From positions 390,692 to 454,691 of the forward strand of contig JACEVL010000003.1 in the NCBI GenBank assembly GCA_020284085.1: DNA of 64,000 nucleotides, written 5' to 3'. Source of the stretch: Aporrectodea caliginosa (Eukaryota > Annelida > Clitellata > Crassiclitellata > Lumbricidae). Below, piece after piece: positions 1-10,880 of this stretch (position 1 is its first letter; each line of letters begins with the position of its first letter). Under the pieces are notes generated by a model. It made no database searches, was not told the DNA's origin, and was given only the letters and a program-made list of their open reading frames with translations. The translations under genes and the position numbers were made by a program.

Positions 1-351
1 AAAACGCAACAGGTTACAAGTAACACTATTAGCTAAAAGAGTCAGGCTAAAGATAATAATTCTAGACACAAACAAGTTATTATAATTAAAAGACAATTAA
101 TATGTATCTTTAAACAAGATACGTGGTATGTAATTATATTTATCATTGATGGGAGATTAAAATTGTGAATTCTAGGACGTAAGTTATATTTGATTTGCTG
201 TGTAGGTGGGAAGATTCCTCGGAGAACATGACATGAATCACCACAAATAGCCCCAAAATAAGCTAGAATCAGCAGCTTGGGACATATCTACAACGCTAGG
301 GTAGTAGATAAGAGGAAACTTCTGCGTTTCATCCTATTTAGCATACTTTGT

Positions 352-428
352 AATTAATTTTGTTCCTATCAGTCTCACTGGCATAACCCCACCAGGCAGG
401 AGAGGCATACATTAGGTGTGCCACAGTG
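352..428 (-). pseudogene. Non-LTR reverse transcriptase C-terminal remnant
   Basis: Read on the complement, this piece gives VAHLMYASPAWWGYASETD. The Y-A-x-P-A-W-W-G motif also occurs in the much longer minus-strand remnants at 36841-37161 and 46718-47041, so it is the same LINE family. A stop follows within about 10 codons on one side and homology is lost on the other. It is a dead fragment of the region after the RT fingers and palm, with no host function. Confidence 0.7.
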
Positions 429-604
429 GTTGCCATAGCAACATCGTGCAACGCGTAAGTAGACATGCCGTGATCTCTCAAAACACGGATCCTGTAGGTG
501 GTTCTTGTCTATGAACGAAGAGCAGTAGGCCCCATGGCTGGAAACCGATGTGAAAACGTTCTATTTTAGCCTGCTTTTCATTTGATATCTGATGGTCGTA
601 GTAA

Positions 605-938
605 CTTGTAGGCAGGGATGAAGACAAAAAACTTTCTCAAAATGAAAAGTTTTTAAAAAGATTTTCCTGTTTCGTATCATAAAACTCATAAAAATGGCAT
701 AATGCCTTTCAAATTAATCAGACGCATATGGATGCGATTACATAGAACAGTAGAACCGTAGAATGTCATATTATAACGAAATTAATTAAGACCTTACAAC
801 AATTGCCAAGAGAATTGAAGAGATGCCATTTTTGGCATTTATAATTTCAAAAATTGGAGAAAAAAACAAACAAAATAATTTTCGCGTTTTTTTGCTCTTT
901 GTTTAAGAAAGCAAGCCTTTAACAGCCCTGCTTGTAGG
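605..938. mobile_element. hAT-type MITE, 318 bp, with 8-bp target duplication
   Basis: The element spans 613-930. It starts CAGGGATG and ends CAGCCCTG (7 of 8 bases inverted), and is flanked by perfect 8-bp copies of CTTGTAGG at 605-612 and 931-938. An 8-bp duplication with CAGGG-type ends is typical of hAT superfamily elements. It is AT-rich and has no coding capacity. A diverged sibling of similar length lies at 39612-39971. Confidence 0.85.
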
Positions 939-1716
939 ATATGGAGATCCAGCGTCGTTGAAGTTGATACAGTAATAATAATAATAGAGATTTGAGTGCC
1001 GTAGTTTCGTCTCTGACTATAATTCTTTTCAAGATTATTTTATTTTCAGGGCCTGACGAGTGTTTTTGTATCTAAAACGGCGGGCTTCACATTTTTAATT
1101 AGCAGAATTCGAGCTATTGGCCAGGATGAGTCCGCGATCCAACAACATGGTCACAAAGATTCTTCCTGCAGTTAATTAGATGCCACAGAATGTCATTTTG
1201 TTATTATGTCAATGTACGTTGTCATTTCCCAGGTTGTTGAGGTAGCACTCTAAGCTATTCACTAGATGGCAGGATATACGTTTATCCAGTCAGCATCGCC
1301 ATCTCCTGAACCTAACTCTTTATTCGCTCGCCATTTTGTACGCATGGTAGTTCGATCAATTCAGATTGTCGTTGAAATGCATCACAAATAATACATTGAC
1401 TGGTTAGATTTTATCATTTTGTTTATATAATGTTGCCATAAATATTCATCTGAAACGGTTATAATGCAAAACTCGATCATTGTTACTGTTGCTAATGTAA
1501 TAATATTTCGATCTTAATGCTTGACTCTCTCGTATGCGATCACAGTTACATAGTTTCAGTTAAACGACGCTGTGTGAATGTGTGATAGAAAAGATCATTA
1601 ACGTCGCCCTCCTCCTTTATCAAGGCTTGGGACTGGTACTGCTTGACGCTAAGGCACGTACCTGCAGTGGCGGAGTTACGATCAGTCGAAAGTCTGGTAG
1701 AACTGTAGATTACGAG
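939..1716. other. Intergenic stretch, no gene seen
   Basis: AT-rich, with no supported exon on either strand. A hAT-like end (CAGTGGCGGAG) is visible near 1666 without a recognisable partner. Confidence 0.5.
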
Positions 1717-2475
1717 AAAAACCGTATTTTACGTTGCTAAATTATTCTAATGTCTTCAGTGCCGTACTTGAAGTTGGTAAGTAAGCAGTCTACCTATGTG
1801 CATGATAACTATCATCAATCCAGCTTCCATTTCATCAAGAATTTTTTCATCAACCCCACTTCCATTTAATTGGAAAAAATACTTTTTTCAATCCAACTTC
1901 TTTTTAACGAAATAAATATTTTTCAACAATGGATTGTACCTTTGTTTAGAAACGTAAGCGGTTAAACCGTAGTTTAGGTTGCCAAATTGTTTTAATGTCT
2001 TCATTGCCGTACTTTACGTTTTTAAGTTGGCAGTCTGCCAATGTCCATGATTACTGTCAGCAATCTAGCTTACGTTTAGGCAACAAATGTTTTGATCAAT
2101 CCAACTTCTATTTAAGAATAAAAAATATTTCTCATCAATCCAACTTGGAATTAAGTAAAAAAATATTTTTCATCACTCCAACTTATATTAAACCAAAGAA
2201 TTATTCTCATCAAGCCAAATTCTATTTACAGGTGCACTGGTGCAATTATTTAATCAATCGAACTTCTATTGAAGCAAAGACTTAGTTTTTTCAATCCGGC
2301 TTCAATTTACGGAAGCAATTATTTCCATCAATCCAGCTTCTATTTAAGAAAGAATTATTCTCATCGATCCAACTTCCATGTACGCAAACAATTATTTGTA
2401 TCAATCCAGCTTAAAATAATTATTAATTTTAATTTTACCATATAAAATAATTTGGCAATGTAAAGTAGGGTTTTA
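1717..2475. mobile_element. Inverted-repeat element with minisatellite core
   Basis: The left end (about 1717-1750, AAAACCGTATTTTACGTTGC) and the right end (about 2447-2475, complement AAAACCCTACTTTACATTGC) are imperfect inverted repeats of about 29 bp (roughly 24 matches). Between them, from about 1810 to 2415, lies a degenerate tandem repeat with a unit of roughly 36 bp: TCAATCCAACTTCTATTTAA followed by an AT-rich tail. A second copy of the left end begins near 1960, so the locus is composite. The frame at 1995-2285 is a read-through of this repeat, not a gene. Relatives are at 25490, 45498, 47930, 52960 and 62640. Confidence 0.7.
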
Positions 2476-2551
2476 AAAAAAGTTGGGTGGATGTTAGCTT
2501 TATTCATTTTGTCGATTTCATTGTGCTTATAATCGTAATCGTAAACTCGTA

Positions 2552-3240
2552 ACTTCTATAGCGCCCACAAAAGCGAAGTCGCGGGAACCAGCTTATTCAC
2601 AGGCGCTCAATAAAAACAAAATCGATAGGCGGGGGTCAAAATCCAGAGAGTCAGGCAGGCAGACAGGCAGACGGCTAAGGTGGATTGTGTTTGGTGTTCA
2701 GACAGCGAGGTAGGCAGAAAGAAGTGTTGGATTCAGGATAGGATTTGTCAAAAAACAGTGTTTTTAGTTTCGAGTGAAAGACCTGTGGAGAGATAGCGAG
2801 AGGTGGAGGTTTGGTGACTTCGTAGGATGTGTCAGATATTTGTCGTATAGCACTATAGTGCTGGCGGAAGTTTGTTCCAAAGAGGTGGAACAGCTATGGC
2901 TATGGGACGATTTGAAAATTTTAGTGATGAGGTGACGGAAGGGCGGAGCAGTGTTAGGGAGGAGGAGGAGCGGGTTGGACGAAGTGGCTGGATCGTGAAC
3001 AACTGACGGAGATAGGAGGGCTGGGAGGTTTGAAGTGTGTTGTACGTGAGTGAGATTATTTTATATTCTATTCGGGAATTTTGAGCCAGTGGATTGATTT
3101 GAGGACAGGAGTGATGTGATGGTATTTGGGGGTTCTGGTGACAGCACGGGCTAGGGCCTTCTGAGTTGCTTGGAGGCGATTTATTTGAAAAGAGAGTTGC
3201 AGTAGTCTAATTTAGTTTATAGTATAGACAGGGATTTGGT
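2552..3240 (-). pseudogene. CR1/L2-type LINE RT tail, degraded
   Basis: The complement, read from 3240 downward, contains KLDYCNSLFK, matching the conserved RLDYCNSLL block after the RT catalytic core of CR1/L2-type LINEs. It is followed in shifting frames by segments resembling the HWL..R..YK, R.S.R and PLWN.LP.LR blocks. The end near 2555-2612 (GGCGCTATAGAAG on the complement) is the usual LINE 3' boundary seen elsewhere in this window. Several frameshifts and stops show it is inactive. Confidence 0.7.
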
Positions 3241-3850
3241 TTCAAGTTTCCTTCCTCTCGGTGTTTTTACAAACGTCGATTTTATCCAGCTTCCGTCCTT
3301 GTGGTTCTTTGTGGAAATTGGACACCAAGCGTCCCTTAAACCATTTGATGTTTAAACTCCCTTCATACCACCTACATGTATGTGGTCCTCCTGTGCAAGC
3401 AAATTGCATGGTGGACGACCGAGTCCTTTCCCGGGATAAGCAAATGTACCAGTGGCAAATTACCACAAGGATGGATGCTGGAGCTACACATAAGATAATG
3501 CACTTTATAATACGGCAACATCAGCCGAACATTTAAGACTTTTGTCCGTTTTATCTCTGAAGTGCTTTGTGCATATTTCAGATTTCAGTTTTAGGCCAAA
3601 TCTTCTGTGAGATAGTCCTATTAATCCAGTACCTCGCCAGGATTTGGACATATCGTCATTCGTGGTGCCATGGCTGACATGCACCTCGGTGATTTTTCAT
3701 GTCTAGGGACCCATTGACTAAGTTGAAGTGAGAAACTCCCGAACACCATTTGCAAACGGGACCTCAGGCGACGTACTGGATTATATAGCCTGTTAAAAAA
3801 TTACCAGCTTTTAGGTTTCATACTTTTCAAAACTGTCATGAAGATTTCAG

Positions 3851-3955
3851 GCTAAATTGGTGCGTTGGGCTTTGGCACTGCAAACTTTTGATGTAGAAGT
3901 TAATTATAAGAAAGGACGATTAAATGTTGTAGCAGATTGTTTATCTAGATTATAA
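3851..3955 (+). pseudogene. Ty3/gypsy-like RNase H C-terminal remnant
   Basis: One open stretch reads AKLVRWALALQTFDVEV, then NYKKGRLNVVADCLSRL and a stop. This is the end of the RNase H domain of LTR retrotransposon polyproteins (R.W...L..FD..V.Y..G..N.VAD.LSR). The rest of the polyprotein (integrase) is missing before the polypurine tract at 4051, so the element is deleted and inactive. Ty3-type is preferred over BEL because of the NVVAD.LSR wording. Confidence 0.75.
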
Positions 3956-4050
3956 GATTGTTTATTTTACTGTTTTGTATAGTATTAAGTTTATTGCCTA
4001 ATTTAGTACATGATGATTTTGCAAATTTTTAAGTTTAATTTGCTCAATCC

Positions 4051-4240
4051 AAAGAAAGGGAAGGAGGTAATGTGAACAAATGTTTTGTATATATAATGAG
4101 CACAGGTGTTCTTTAGGTTGATATATATATAATGTGTATCGATTGTTAAGCGTTTTAGTCTTAGGCTTTAGTTGCGCTGTCGGCTCGTGGGCGCTTGGCC
4201 TAAAGTAGCCTAAACTTTGGCTGACGATAGATTCTCTACA
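4051..4240 (+). mobile_element. Polypurine tract and start of a 3' LTR
   Basis: A purine-only run (4051-4068, AAAGAAAGGGAAGGAGG) lies about 95 bp after the RNase H stop. It is followed by TAA and then TGTGAACAAATG at 4071, giving the expected 5'-TG of an LTR. TATA-like AT runs occur at 4085 and 4122. No matching 5' LTR lies in the window and the LTR end is not certain. Confidence 0.6.
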
Positions 4241-4242
4241 CG

Positions 4243-4990
4243 TGCAGTTAGCGCGCCAAACTTAGAAACTGCTGATGACAGTGAATTTGAACAATACAGT
4301 GTAGTACAGTTGTTTTAAGGCAAGAGTTGAGTTTGTTGGTATTAAACTGTGTTTGAAGAAAGAAAGAAACATTCAAAGAACTGTGTCAATTTAATTCTTA
4401 AAGAGTTAGAAGACGTTGAGCAATTTATATGTAGAGATAAGGAAAGTTCTTGAGGTAGGTCACAACTAAGAAAGAAAAGAGTTGGTGACAATCTGTTTAT
4501 ATGTATAAACATGTTTTATTTGAGCGGGCGGCTAGCCCGCTCAACTAAAACTTTAATTATGTCCTTTGTCTTGGGCAAAGTGTAAACATTTTGATTTTTA
4601 CTGAATATAGATTTGTTATTTGAACGTGCTAATAGCGCGCGAAAGTTAGAAATTGCTGATGACAGTCGATTTGAATAATACAGTTGTTTTAATACAATAG
4701 AGAGAGCTGTATATTGAGAGTGAACTGTTTAGAGATATGGCTGATTTATATTGACGATGCACATTGAATTGAAGTGTTGAAGATAAAAGTTGGTTTTCTT
4801 ACGTTTGAAATAGTAAGAAGAAATATTTAAAAAACGCTGAATGGTATCAATTTAATTATGGCCACAGTCAACCAAAAGTTAAGCGAACTATACGTAGCAA
4901 TAGGTATAAAGTATTTGAGATAGGTCTTTAAGGAAGAAGAGCTGGTGACAAGTAGCCTATATATATGTCTAAGTAAAACGTACTTGGCAT
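4243..4990. repeat. Diverged tandem duplication of about 385 bp
   Basis: Two units, 4243-4560 and 4628-4990, share the order TAGCGCGC, GCTGATGACAGT, CAGTTGTTTTAA, TTTAATT and GGTGACAA. They have diverged strongly. They probably derive from LTR or adjacent retroelement sequence. Confidence 0.55.
4520..4544. repeat. Perfect 10-bp inverted repeat, 5-bp loop
   Basis: TTGAGCGGGC and GCCCGCTCAA flank GGCTA. This is GC-rich against an AT-rich background. It could be a hairpin or a protein-binding palindrome; function unknown. Confidence 0.7.
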
Positions 4991-5029
4991 AATATGTTAT
5001 TAATAACATTATATATATATATATTTAAC

Positions 5030-5123
5030 GTTTGAATGCCATTCAAACTTTAAATTTTGCAATGGGACAAACAATTGGCAAGAGGATTAATTTAATCATC
5101 TTGCCAACTGCTTTTCCCATTGC
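5030..5123. repeat. Two adjacent hairpins
   Basis: The first, 5030-5048, is GTTTGAATG / CATTCAAAC around one base. The second, 5059-5123, pairs GCAATGGGA with TCCCATTGC outside, and TTGGCAAGAGGATTA with TAATCATCTTGCCAA (one mismatch) inside. They could be the ends of a small foldback element or an RNA hairpin; no TSD is visible. Confidence 0.65.
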
Positions 5124-5507
5124 AGCCATCCAGAAATAATAGTCGTTTATCGCCTTTTCGCGCACTACGTAATTCACTACGATCTGCTTTGCTGGATATC
5201 TTCTCTCTCTCGCCGTAGTTTGCTAACAGTTTGAGACTTATCTACCTCCTACTTGCGTTTTTAAGGTTAATTCGTAAATTGGCACCACATAAATACCTGA
5301 TTAATGATTAGAATTTTTTGAAAATCTGCATCGCTAGATATTGGGAATCAATAGTAACTGTCCAATTTCAGGAACCTATATACGACTAAACCCTAAACGA
5401 TCCATGTATAAGCAAGCTAAATATATTTACTCAGTTTCTAACTAACTGTAATTGATTTAATACAACTGACAAAAATATTTACATACACTGTATTTTTACG
5501 CTTTTAG

Positions 5508-5950
5508 TTGTCGTAAAAGTCAAAGTTAGAAATAGTGGCAGAGCATCCCTGGACACAAAGTTGCTTCATCGAAGAATCAGTGACCTTCGAAACGGAACAA
5601 AACCAGGATCATATCAAAATTATGAATTCATCAGTCAACTGACTAAGGAAGGCATAGAAATCCTCAACTCTCAACTGGACAGACAGACTGTGGTCGTTTG
5701 GATCTGGTGTCGTTCACAAGCAGCTCTTGAAAATATTCAGAAGCCATACGAATCGAATCAACTGAGACAAGTATTAGTTGGTCTTGCAAATATTCCACCA
5801 TCTACTTCTGAAATAATCAAATCGAAAGCGATCCACATTGATTGCAGCCAATTCAAGAAAAAAGTTGGCAAGTTCACACTAACACACTCGCTAAAAGATA
5901 AAACCAAAGCATATTTTTTTTATCGTTTACAGCTTCTTCGAATGAAATAA
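5508..5950 (+). CDS. Terminal coding exon, unknown protein
   Basis: A pyrimidine-rich acceptor (TTTTTACGCTTTTAG, AG at 5506-5507) opens a 443-base frame to TAA at 5948-5950. It reads 2 bases of a split codon and then about 146 residues. Composition looks truly coding: a basic start, then a segment with KEGIEILNSQLD, a hydrophobic strand VVVWIWCRS, an amphipathic helix ALENIQKPYESNQLRQ, and a strand KAIHIDCSQF. This alternation resembles the alpha/beta domain that follows repeats in some large invertebrate multidomain proteins, but I cannot name a family. The last 20 residues may be read-through. AATAAA overlaps the stop. Upstream exons are not found in the window, so the gene either begins beyond base 1 or is a remnant. 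The acceptor phase is the same as that of the propeller exon at 7437. Confidence 0.5.
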
Positions 5951-7436
5951 ATTCGATAGCAGGATGAGTTAGATAAGAAAGGCTTTTGATTTACGAATGG
6001 AGAGAAAATAACTGAAAAGAGAGTATAGAAATCTATAGAAAATGAGGCTGAACAAAAGTCTATTAGAGATAGAGAAGCGTTATATGCCTCAATAGGTGCT
6101 ATAGTAATTATGTTTAAATATTATTTATGTAGCCTATGGTATGAGTGAAGCTATGGCATGAAGAGAAACCTAGAGGTATTGTATTGTATTTTCGTTTATT
6201 GAAAACTGGCTGTCATAACGCAGCCAACGACAAAAGTGCGTAACTCATTGTAATTATAAAGTAGCTTAGACTAATTATAGATATGGATAATGTTCATATC
6301 TATAATGGATAAATGTATTGGATTGTTGTACTCTTTATGGGATGTAAGACCACACAGAGCAGCTAGTAAGTGTTTGTGTGTGACTGGACTGGAGGACAGA
6401 TACTCAAAGGGAAAAGTGGAAAAGGTAGAGAGACATGAAACAGACTTTCAGTGAGATCGAAAGTAGGCTAAGTAAAACAGGACGAACATGATAAATGAAT
6501 TAGATGAACAATGGCAGGCAGTAAAGAAAAGGAAATTGTGAGAGGGAATAGTAGCGAAAATGAGCAGTAGACATAAACTCTGAACGAGATACAGATAATA
6601 ATTATAGAACCACGTAGATCGGTAGCGAGACAATTTAGTCAGGTCACATGTAGATTGCTGCAGCCAATCGTAGAATGCATATCAGTTCTGAAGCAAGAAA
6701 ATTCAAATGAGACAAACTTAAGAAAAATGGAAGAAATTATCATGACACCTCACAAGATCGTAACAGTGAAGTATTTCTCAAATCATTTTTATAACTTTAA
6801 GTACAGAACGATAAACCGCTATAAAGAAAAAGCGAGTAAAACGAAAGCATTCAGAAGTTGAAAACGATCGAGATCAAAAGACAGCGATAGACAGCGAAGA
6901 TCATCACGTGACAAGTAAGAGTGAGGGGCATTTATTTACAGATGAACAGCGAGTCTAATGAACAGCAATTACTGATAATTGACAAGTAAGATTAACAGGC
7001 AGATGCAGATGAACACTGAGTGACAGACATTTACAGAGGACGAGACCGGAAAGTAGGCCGATGAGAAATTAATAAACAGCGAGTAAGATCAAGTAAAAAG
7101 TTAATAATGATATAAACAAAATAAAAGTAATGTAAAGAAACAAGCGGTATTAGAAACAATAATAAATGAGTAAATATTAGTAACTAATAGAACAAAATAA
7201 AGCTAAAATTCTAATAAATTCATTGTTTTAATGTTAGTGGTGAGTCTGAGGCATTGAAAGAGCTTGCATTTTAGTTCAATTTATATAAATAAAATTAATT
7301 GAAAGCAATAATAAAAAGTGAAGAAATAATTTTAAAGAATCTAATAAACGCTAGCAGCAATTATAATAAAAATAATTAGAAATAAATGACAAATATATTA
7401 ATTCTCAATAATTTGCATAATGATATTTTTCTTTAG
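5951..7436. other. Intergenic, no gene seen
   Basis: AT-rich. A short LINE-tail-like stretch (complement of TTTATTGAAAACTGGCTG) lies at 6178-6240 next to a TATTG repeat. Frames at 6448 and 6655 have no domain, acceptor or codon bias that I can support. Confidence 0.45.
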
Positions 7437-8371
7437 TATTGTGTCCGAAAACCATCGACTTCACTAAGAGACTCGAGATGACACCTGATGTCGTATATGG
7501 ATTGGCTAAACTGCGAAATGAAGTCTATGTCCTGGGTCAAAGCTACATCTCTGTCTTTGAGGATCGAAGTCCATTTCGTCGTCAGAGAAATATCCATATA
7601 CGAATGGAATCTCCCACTGACATTGTATCCACTGAGAAGGAAAATTGTCTCTACGTCAGTGATGCATGGTCAAGACTCTGGAAGATTACAAGAGAAGCAG
7701 ATGACCAACATAAAGTCATCGAATGTCTGAAAGCAAATAAGGATCCATTGACCATATCAGTGTCCACTGATGGTCAGTTATTGATAATCGGTTTTTCACG
7801 GACCTCGGCGAAGATCTACGGATCGAACGCAAAGCTTGTTCGATCCATTAAGTTACCAATAAACATCGAAGTGCCTCGCCATGCAGTGGAAACATCCACC
7901 AGAAATTACATCATCCTTTACCACTGGAGGGAAGGGGAGGGAGAGAATGGACCAAGTTGGAGAGGGTGGATATGGAAGTGGGACATATGCGAACTGGCCA
8001 GAGACGGACGAAAGGTCATCCGTCGTTTTATTCCATCAAATAAACAGCAAAATCTAGAAAAACCTGAACATCTCTCAATCGATTCGAACGACCGGGTGTT
8101 TGTGGCTGACTCTGGGAATCGTAGAGTCATTGTCTTGGATTCCGATCTTAAATGGAATCGAATTATTTGCCCAACGAAAGCAAACGAAGACGAAGAGCAG
8201 ATCGTGGTCCCATATAGACTGTGTTACGACGAAAAAAATAGACAACTGATTGTCGGCGGGCAACATAGTGGTTTGAAAGATATAGGCCTAGTGTATGTCT
8301 ACACTTTGGCATTTGGACTTCGGAATCGAAATGCCCAACGAGTAAGGAAAAAGAAGAAGAGAAAATCATGA
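7437..8371 (+). CDS. NHL-like beta-propeller exon (F-box/propeller family, third locus)
   Basis: The exon begins after the acceptor TTTTTCTTTAG (AG at 7435-7436) with two bases of a split codon, then about 310 residues to TGA at 8369-8371. Repeated blade-like units are visible: GLAKLRNEVYVLG, SPTDIVSTEKENCLYVSD, PLTISVSTDGQLLIIG, KPEHLSIDSNDRVFVADSGN and VPYRLCYDEKNRQLIVGG. The (D/N)-R-V-F-V-A-D-S-G-N-R-R-V form is the classic NHL/TRIM-type blade. It matches in start phase and general order the propeller exon at 54285-55180, which follows an F-box exon. No F-box exon is visible upstream here, so this copy is either spliced to exons outside the window or orphaned. Its C-terminal lysine-rich tail comes from a frame change inside a tandemly duplicated last blade. 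Confidence 0.75.
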
Positions 8372-8497
8372 GACCCCAAAGACTGTGTTACGAAGCAGAA
8401 AATAAAGAATTGATCATCGAAGGCCAATTCTTTTTCTGTTGGTATCGGAGATCGAGTTCATTTCTACACTTTGAATCAAATAAAATAACTTTTTCTA
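8321..8497 (+). pseudogene. Tandem duplicate of the last propeller blade
   Basis: Bases 8153-8320 and 8321-8490 are diverged tandem copies, offset about 166 bp. In the second copy MRPQRLCYEAENKELIIEG parallels VPYRLCYDEKNRQLIVGG. A one-base shift then restores SFSVGIGDRVHFYTL, parallel to the YVYTL ending of copy one. The first copy's stop lies before it, so this copy is probably untranslated. Confidence 0.7.
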
Positions 8498-10355
8498 TAG
8501 AGATTTTGACAGAATTTAATATCCTTCATAATTTATTATGTATTCCGATTTATACAATCAGTCTCCAATTATGGTCAATGATAATGAAATTAGTCGCCAG
8601 GTGACCAATGTGGACGTGAAAAGTTTAATGCATGCCTTCAACACAGTTACTACTCCTTATTTCTTCCTTTTCTCAAGTTAATTGTTTCTTTTGTGTCTCA
8701 TATTGTGGATTTATATTATTTTCGACTAACTCGGTAAATGAAACAGATTTTCACATAGCCGAATATGGAAACTTAAATTTTGAAAAGCGTTCTTATCGTC
8801 TGCAGCCGTTAAACTTTCGATTCACAGCCAATGTGGATGTAACGCCTCTTGTTGAAGTCTCCTCTTTAATCACTTTTCTCGAACAAAAACTGTCACCTCT
8901 CAAATTATCTTGTAGGCCTAATTAACGCGCGATGTCTGCAGTTGTATGAGACAATAACATGTGTATTTGACAACACGGTCTGCCGATGAGATGAAGAATA
9001 CGATTTTGCATTAGCGAATGAAACAGTATACGGGAAAAAGCAAACGGGAAACTAAAGCATAGTATATGAGGAGAAAAGAACTGTCAAATAAGTCGGTGAT
9101 GGACATGTTTCAAACGCTGGAGCATGCAGAAACCGTTGACCCTGAAAGCTTGGTACCAATGTTTCTGCAAACCTTACTCTATTCATTGTCGCATACAGAC
9201 ACCGAACCATGCATGGACACGTCCTGAATCGTTATCTAAGTGCAGTTTATTGAAGAAAACACATCTTAGGTGCTCCTGACACAACGAGACCACGACCAAT
9301 AGAAATATCGACACAAAGAAAGGGAAGACTAACAACTGGGAAAGTTAGAATACCAGTAGGCCTACTCAACAATGCGGATGCCACCGAAGAAAACTGTTTA
9401 CAAGCAGCAGCTCACTGGTAAATAAACAACAATTCTTTAGCGCAATGAATGTGTATAGAATTATGATAAAATAAACCCGGCAGAAAGAAACACTACATTT
9501 GATTCCCTCAATTAAACAGATATAATCAATGTAAACAAATTAAAGAACAAACCCAACACAAGTCTGCCAAGCAAGCAGCTGGTTTCAAAAAGCACGGAGC
9601 AATGCATAAAAGAAATGCACCTGAGCTACGTACATCTACATCTACATACATGTATACAACACATTTCCTAGGGTTACCATCCAATTATGTCGGATACGAT
9701 ACCAGCGCAAATAACATAGTCGCAAGACTAGATAGACTTTCCAAACTGGTTTATGGTAAGAGTCCAACAAAAACAAAAAACTGGTATCCCTGTTGTATTT
9801 CCCGTATAATCTGAGGATGGGCGGGGGTGGAGATTGATGCATGGCCGGATGCAAAGTTGGCAAGACTTTAATAAAATTAAAAACTGCAAACTGATAATTA
9901 AACTTTGTAAAGCCATGAAGATAGAACTTCAAAGCAGTCAAATCCTTCCTACAGTACGAGATCGGCCAGTTGGTTCCCCAGCATGTTTCTATGCCAAAAT
10001 CAGGATCAGGCCTACCTCATGCTTCATAAACACTGGAAAGTATTAAGGGCAGTTTCTATTTACATAAGCGAATTGTGCACTTAACCATTCTACCTTAAGT
10101 GGCCACCGACTGTAAATTAAAATAAAACGGTGTCGCATATGCATTCCAACAACTACCAATATACAATTGTAATTGCAATTGGCAACTTCTATCGCATTTG
10201 ACAATTCTAAAGCGACCCATCCCGCCCTGTTAACTCTGCAAGAGCGAAAGGCCTTAGAACTCTGCAGTCAGAGATTGTAAGAGTTAACATCGTTAAATAG
10301 AATTAGAATCAGGGCGACTGAAGGAATAAACCTCAAGACCAGTTGATGTACTTAC
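8498..10355. other. Intergenic, no firm gene
   Basis: A 53-codon frame at 9066-9227 (MRRKELSNKSVMDMFQTL start) looks mildly coding but has no family that I recognise. Frames at 8632-8925 and 9602-10046 lack support. From 10160 to 10310 there is LINE-tail-like sequence with AATTG runs. Confidence 0.4.
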
Positions 10356-10450
10356 CGTCCTGATTGCCCCAATCTCTCACGCCGACATGCACTATGGCGC
10401 CGGGAAAATCCCTTTGGTTTCCGGTCGCGCGACATTGGATCTCTTCGATA
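10356..10450 (-). pseudogene. MIB_HERC2-like exon (paired with the ZZ exon)
   Basis: On the complement, acceptor ..TTAAAG and donor CAGGACG|GTAAGT bound 95 bases. The frame reads QRDFPGAIVHVGVRDWGNQD, which fits the MIB_HERC2 domain pattern (G..V.RG.DW.WG.QDG) found in mind bomb and HERC2 ubiquitin ligases. It starts with one base of a split codon, exactly what the ZZ exon at 11057-10881 leaves open in its downstream frame. The usual mind-bomb order, ZZ then MIB_HERC2, is respected. The aromatic and Asp-Trp residues of the signature are present. The remainder of the domain is not found further down, so the gene is incomplete here. It is called a pseudogene because of the frameshift in the partner exon. 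Confidence 0.6.
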
Positions 10451-10880
10451 CTTTAAGGCTGGCGTAGTTACAATTATCACAAAGAAACAAATGAACATTT
10501 ATGCACAACATCCATTGGAGAACGAAGGTGTACAGTCCAATCGAAATGGTTCAGACAACCATGGCCTACAAATCTTGAGAATGACTGACTCATAGCCAAC
10601 GGTTGCCGATGAAATCAGTTTAGGTTTGATTACAGAAATATTTCAGTCTAAGTCGATATAACTCTTCAGATATTCATAGTAAGTCGGAGTAACTGAATTC
10701 TGAATTTCTACGGATGAGTTTGTTTCGCTGCTTTCAGAATATCTGTTGGTTTAACGAGGCTGCAAGCATCAGCTGATGTCTAGTGTACATAGTACTAAGA
10801 ATGATTTAGATGGCAGTCAACATTCTCCAACCATCAAACATTTTTTCCACGCGACCTAACCTAGAAGCAGAAGCGCTTAC

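Noticed and set aside
3242..3466. Minus-strand frame resembling piggyBac transposase (WYEGSLNIKWFKGRLVSNFH)
   Set aside because: Faint resemblance only, no DDE block and no TTAA-flanked ends; not strong enough to annotate.
8632..8925. 97-codon frame with a hydrophobic start, possible secreted protein
   Set aside because: No splice or domain support; it lies in AT-rich DNA just after the propeller exon.
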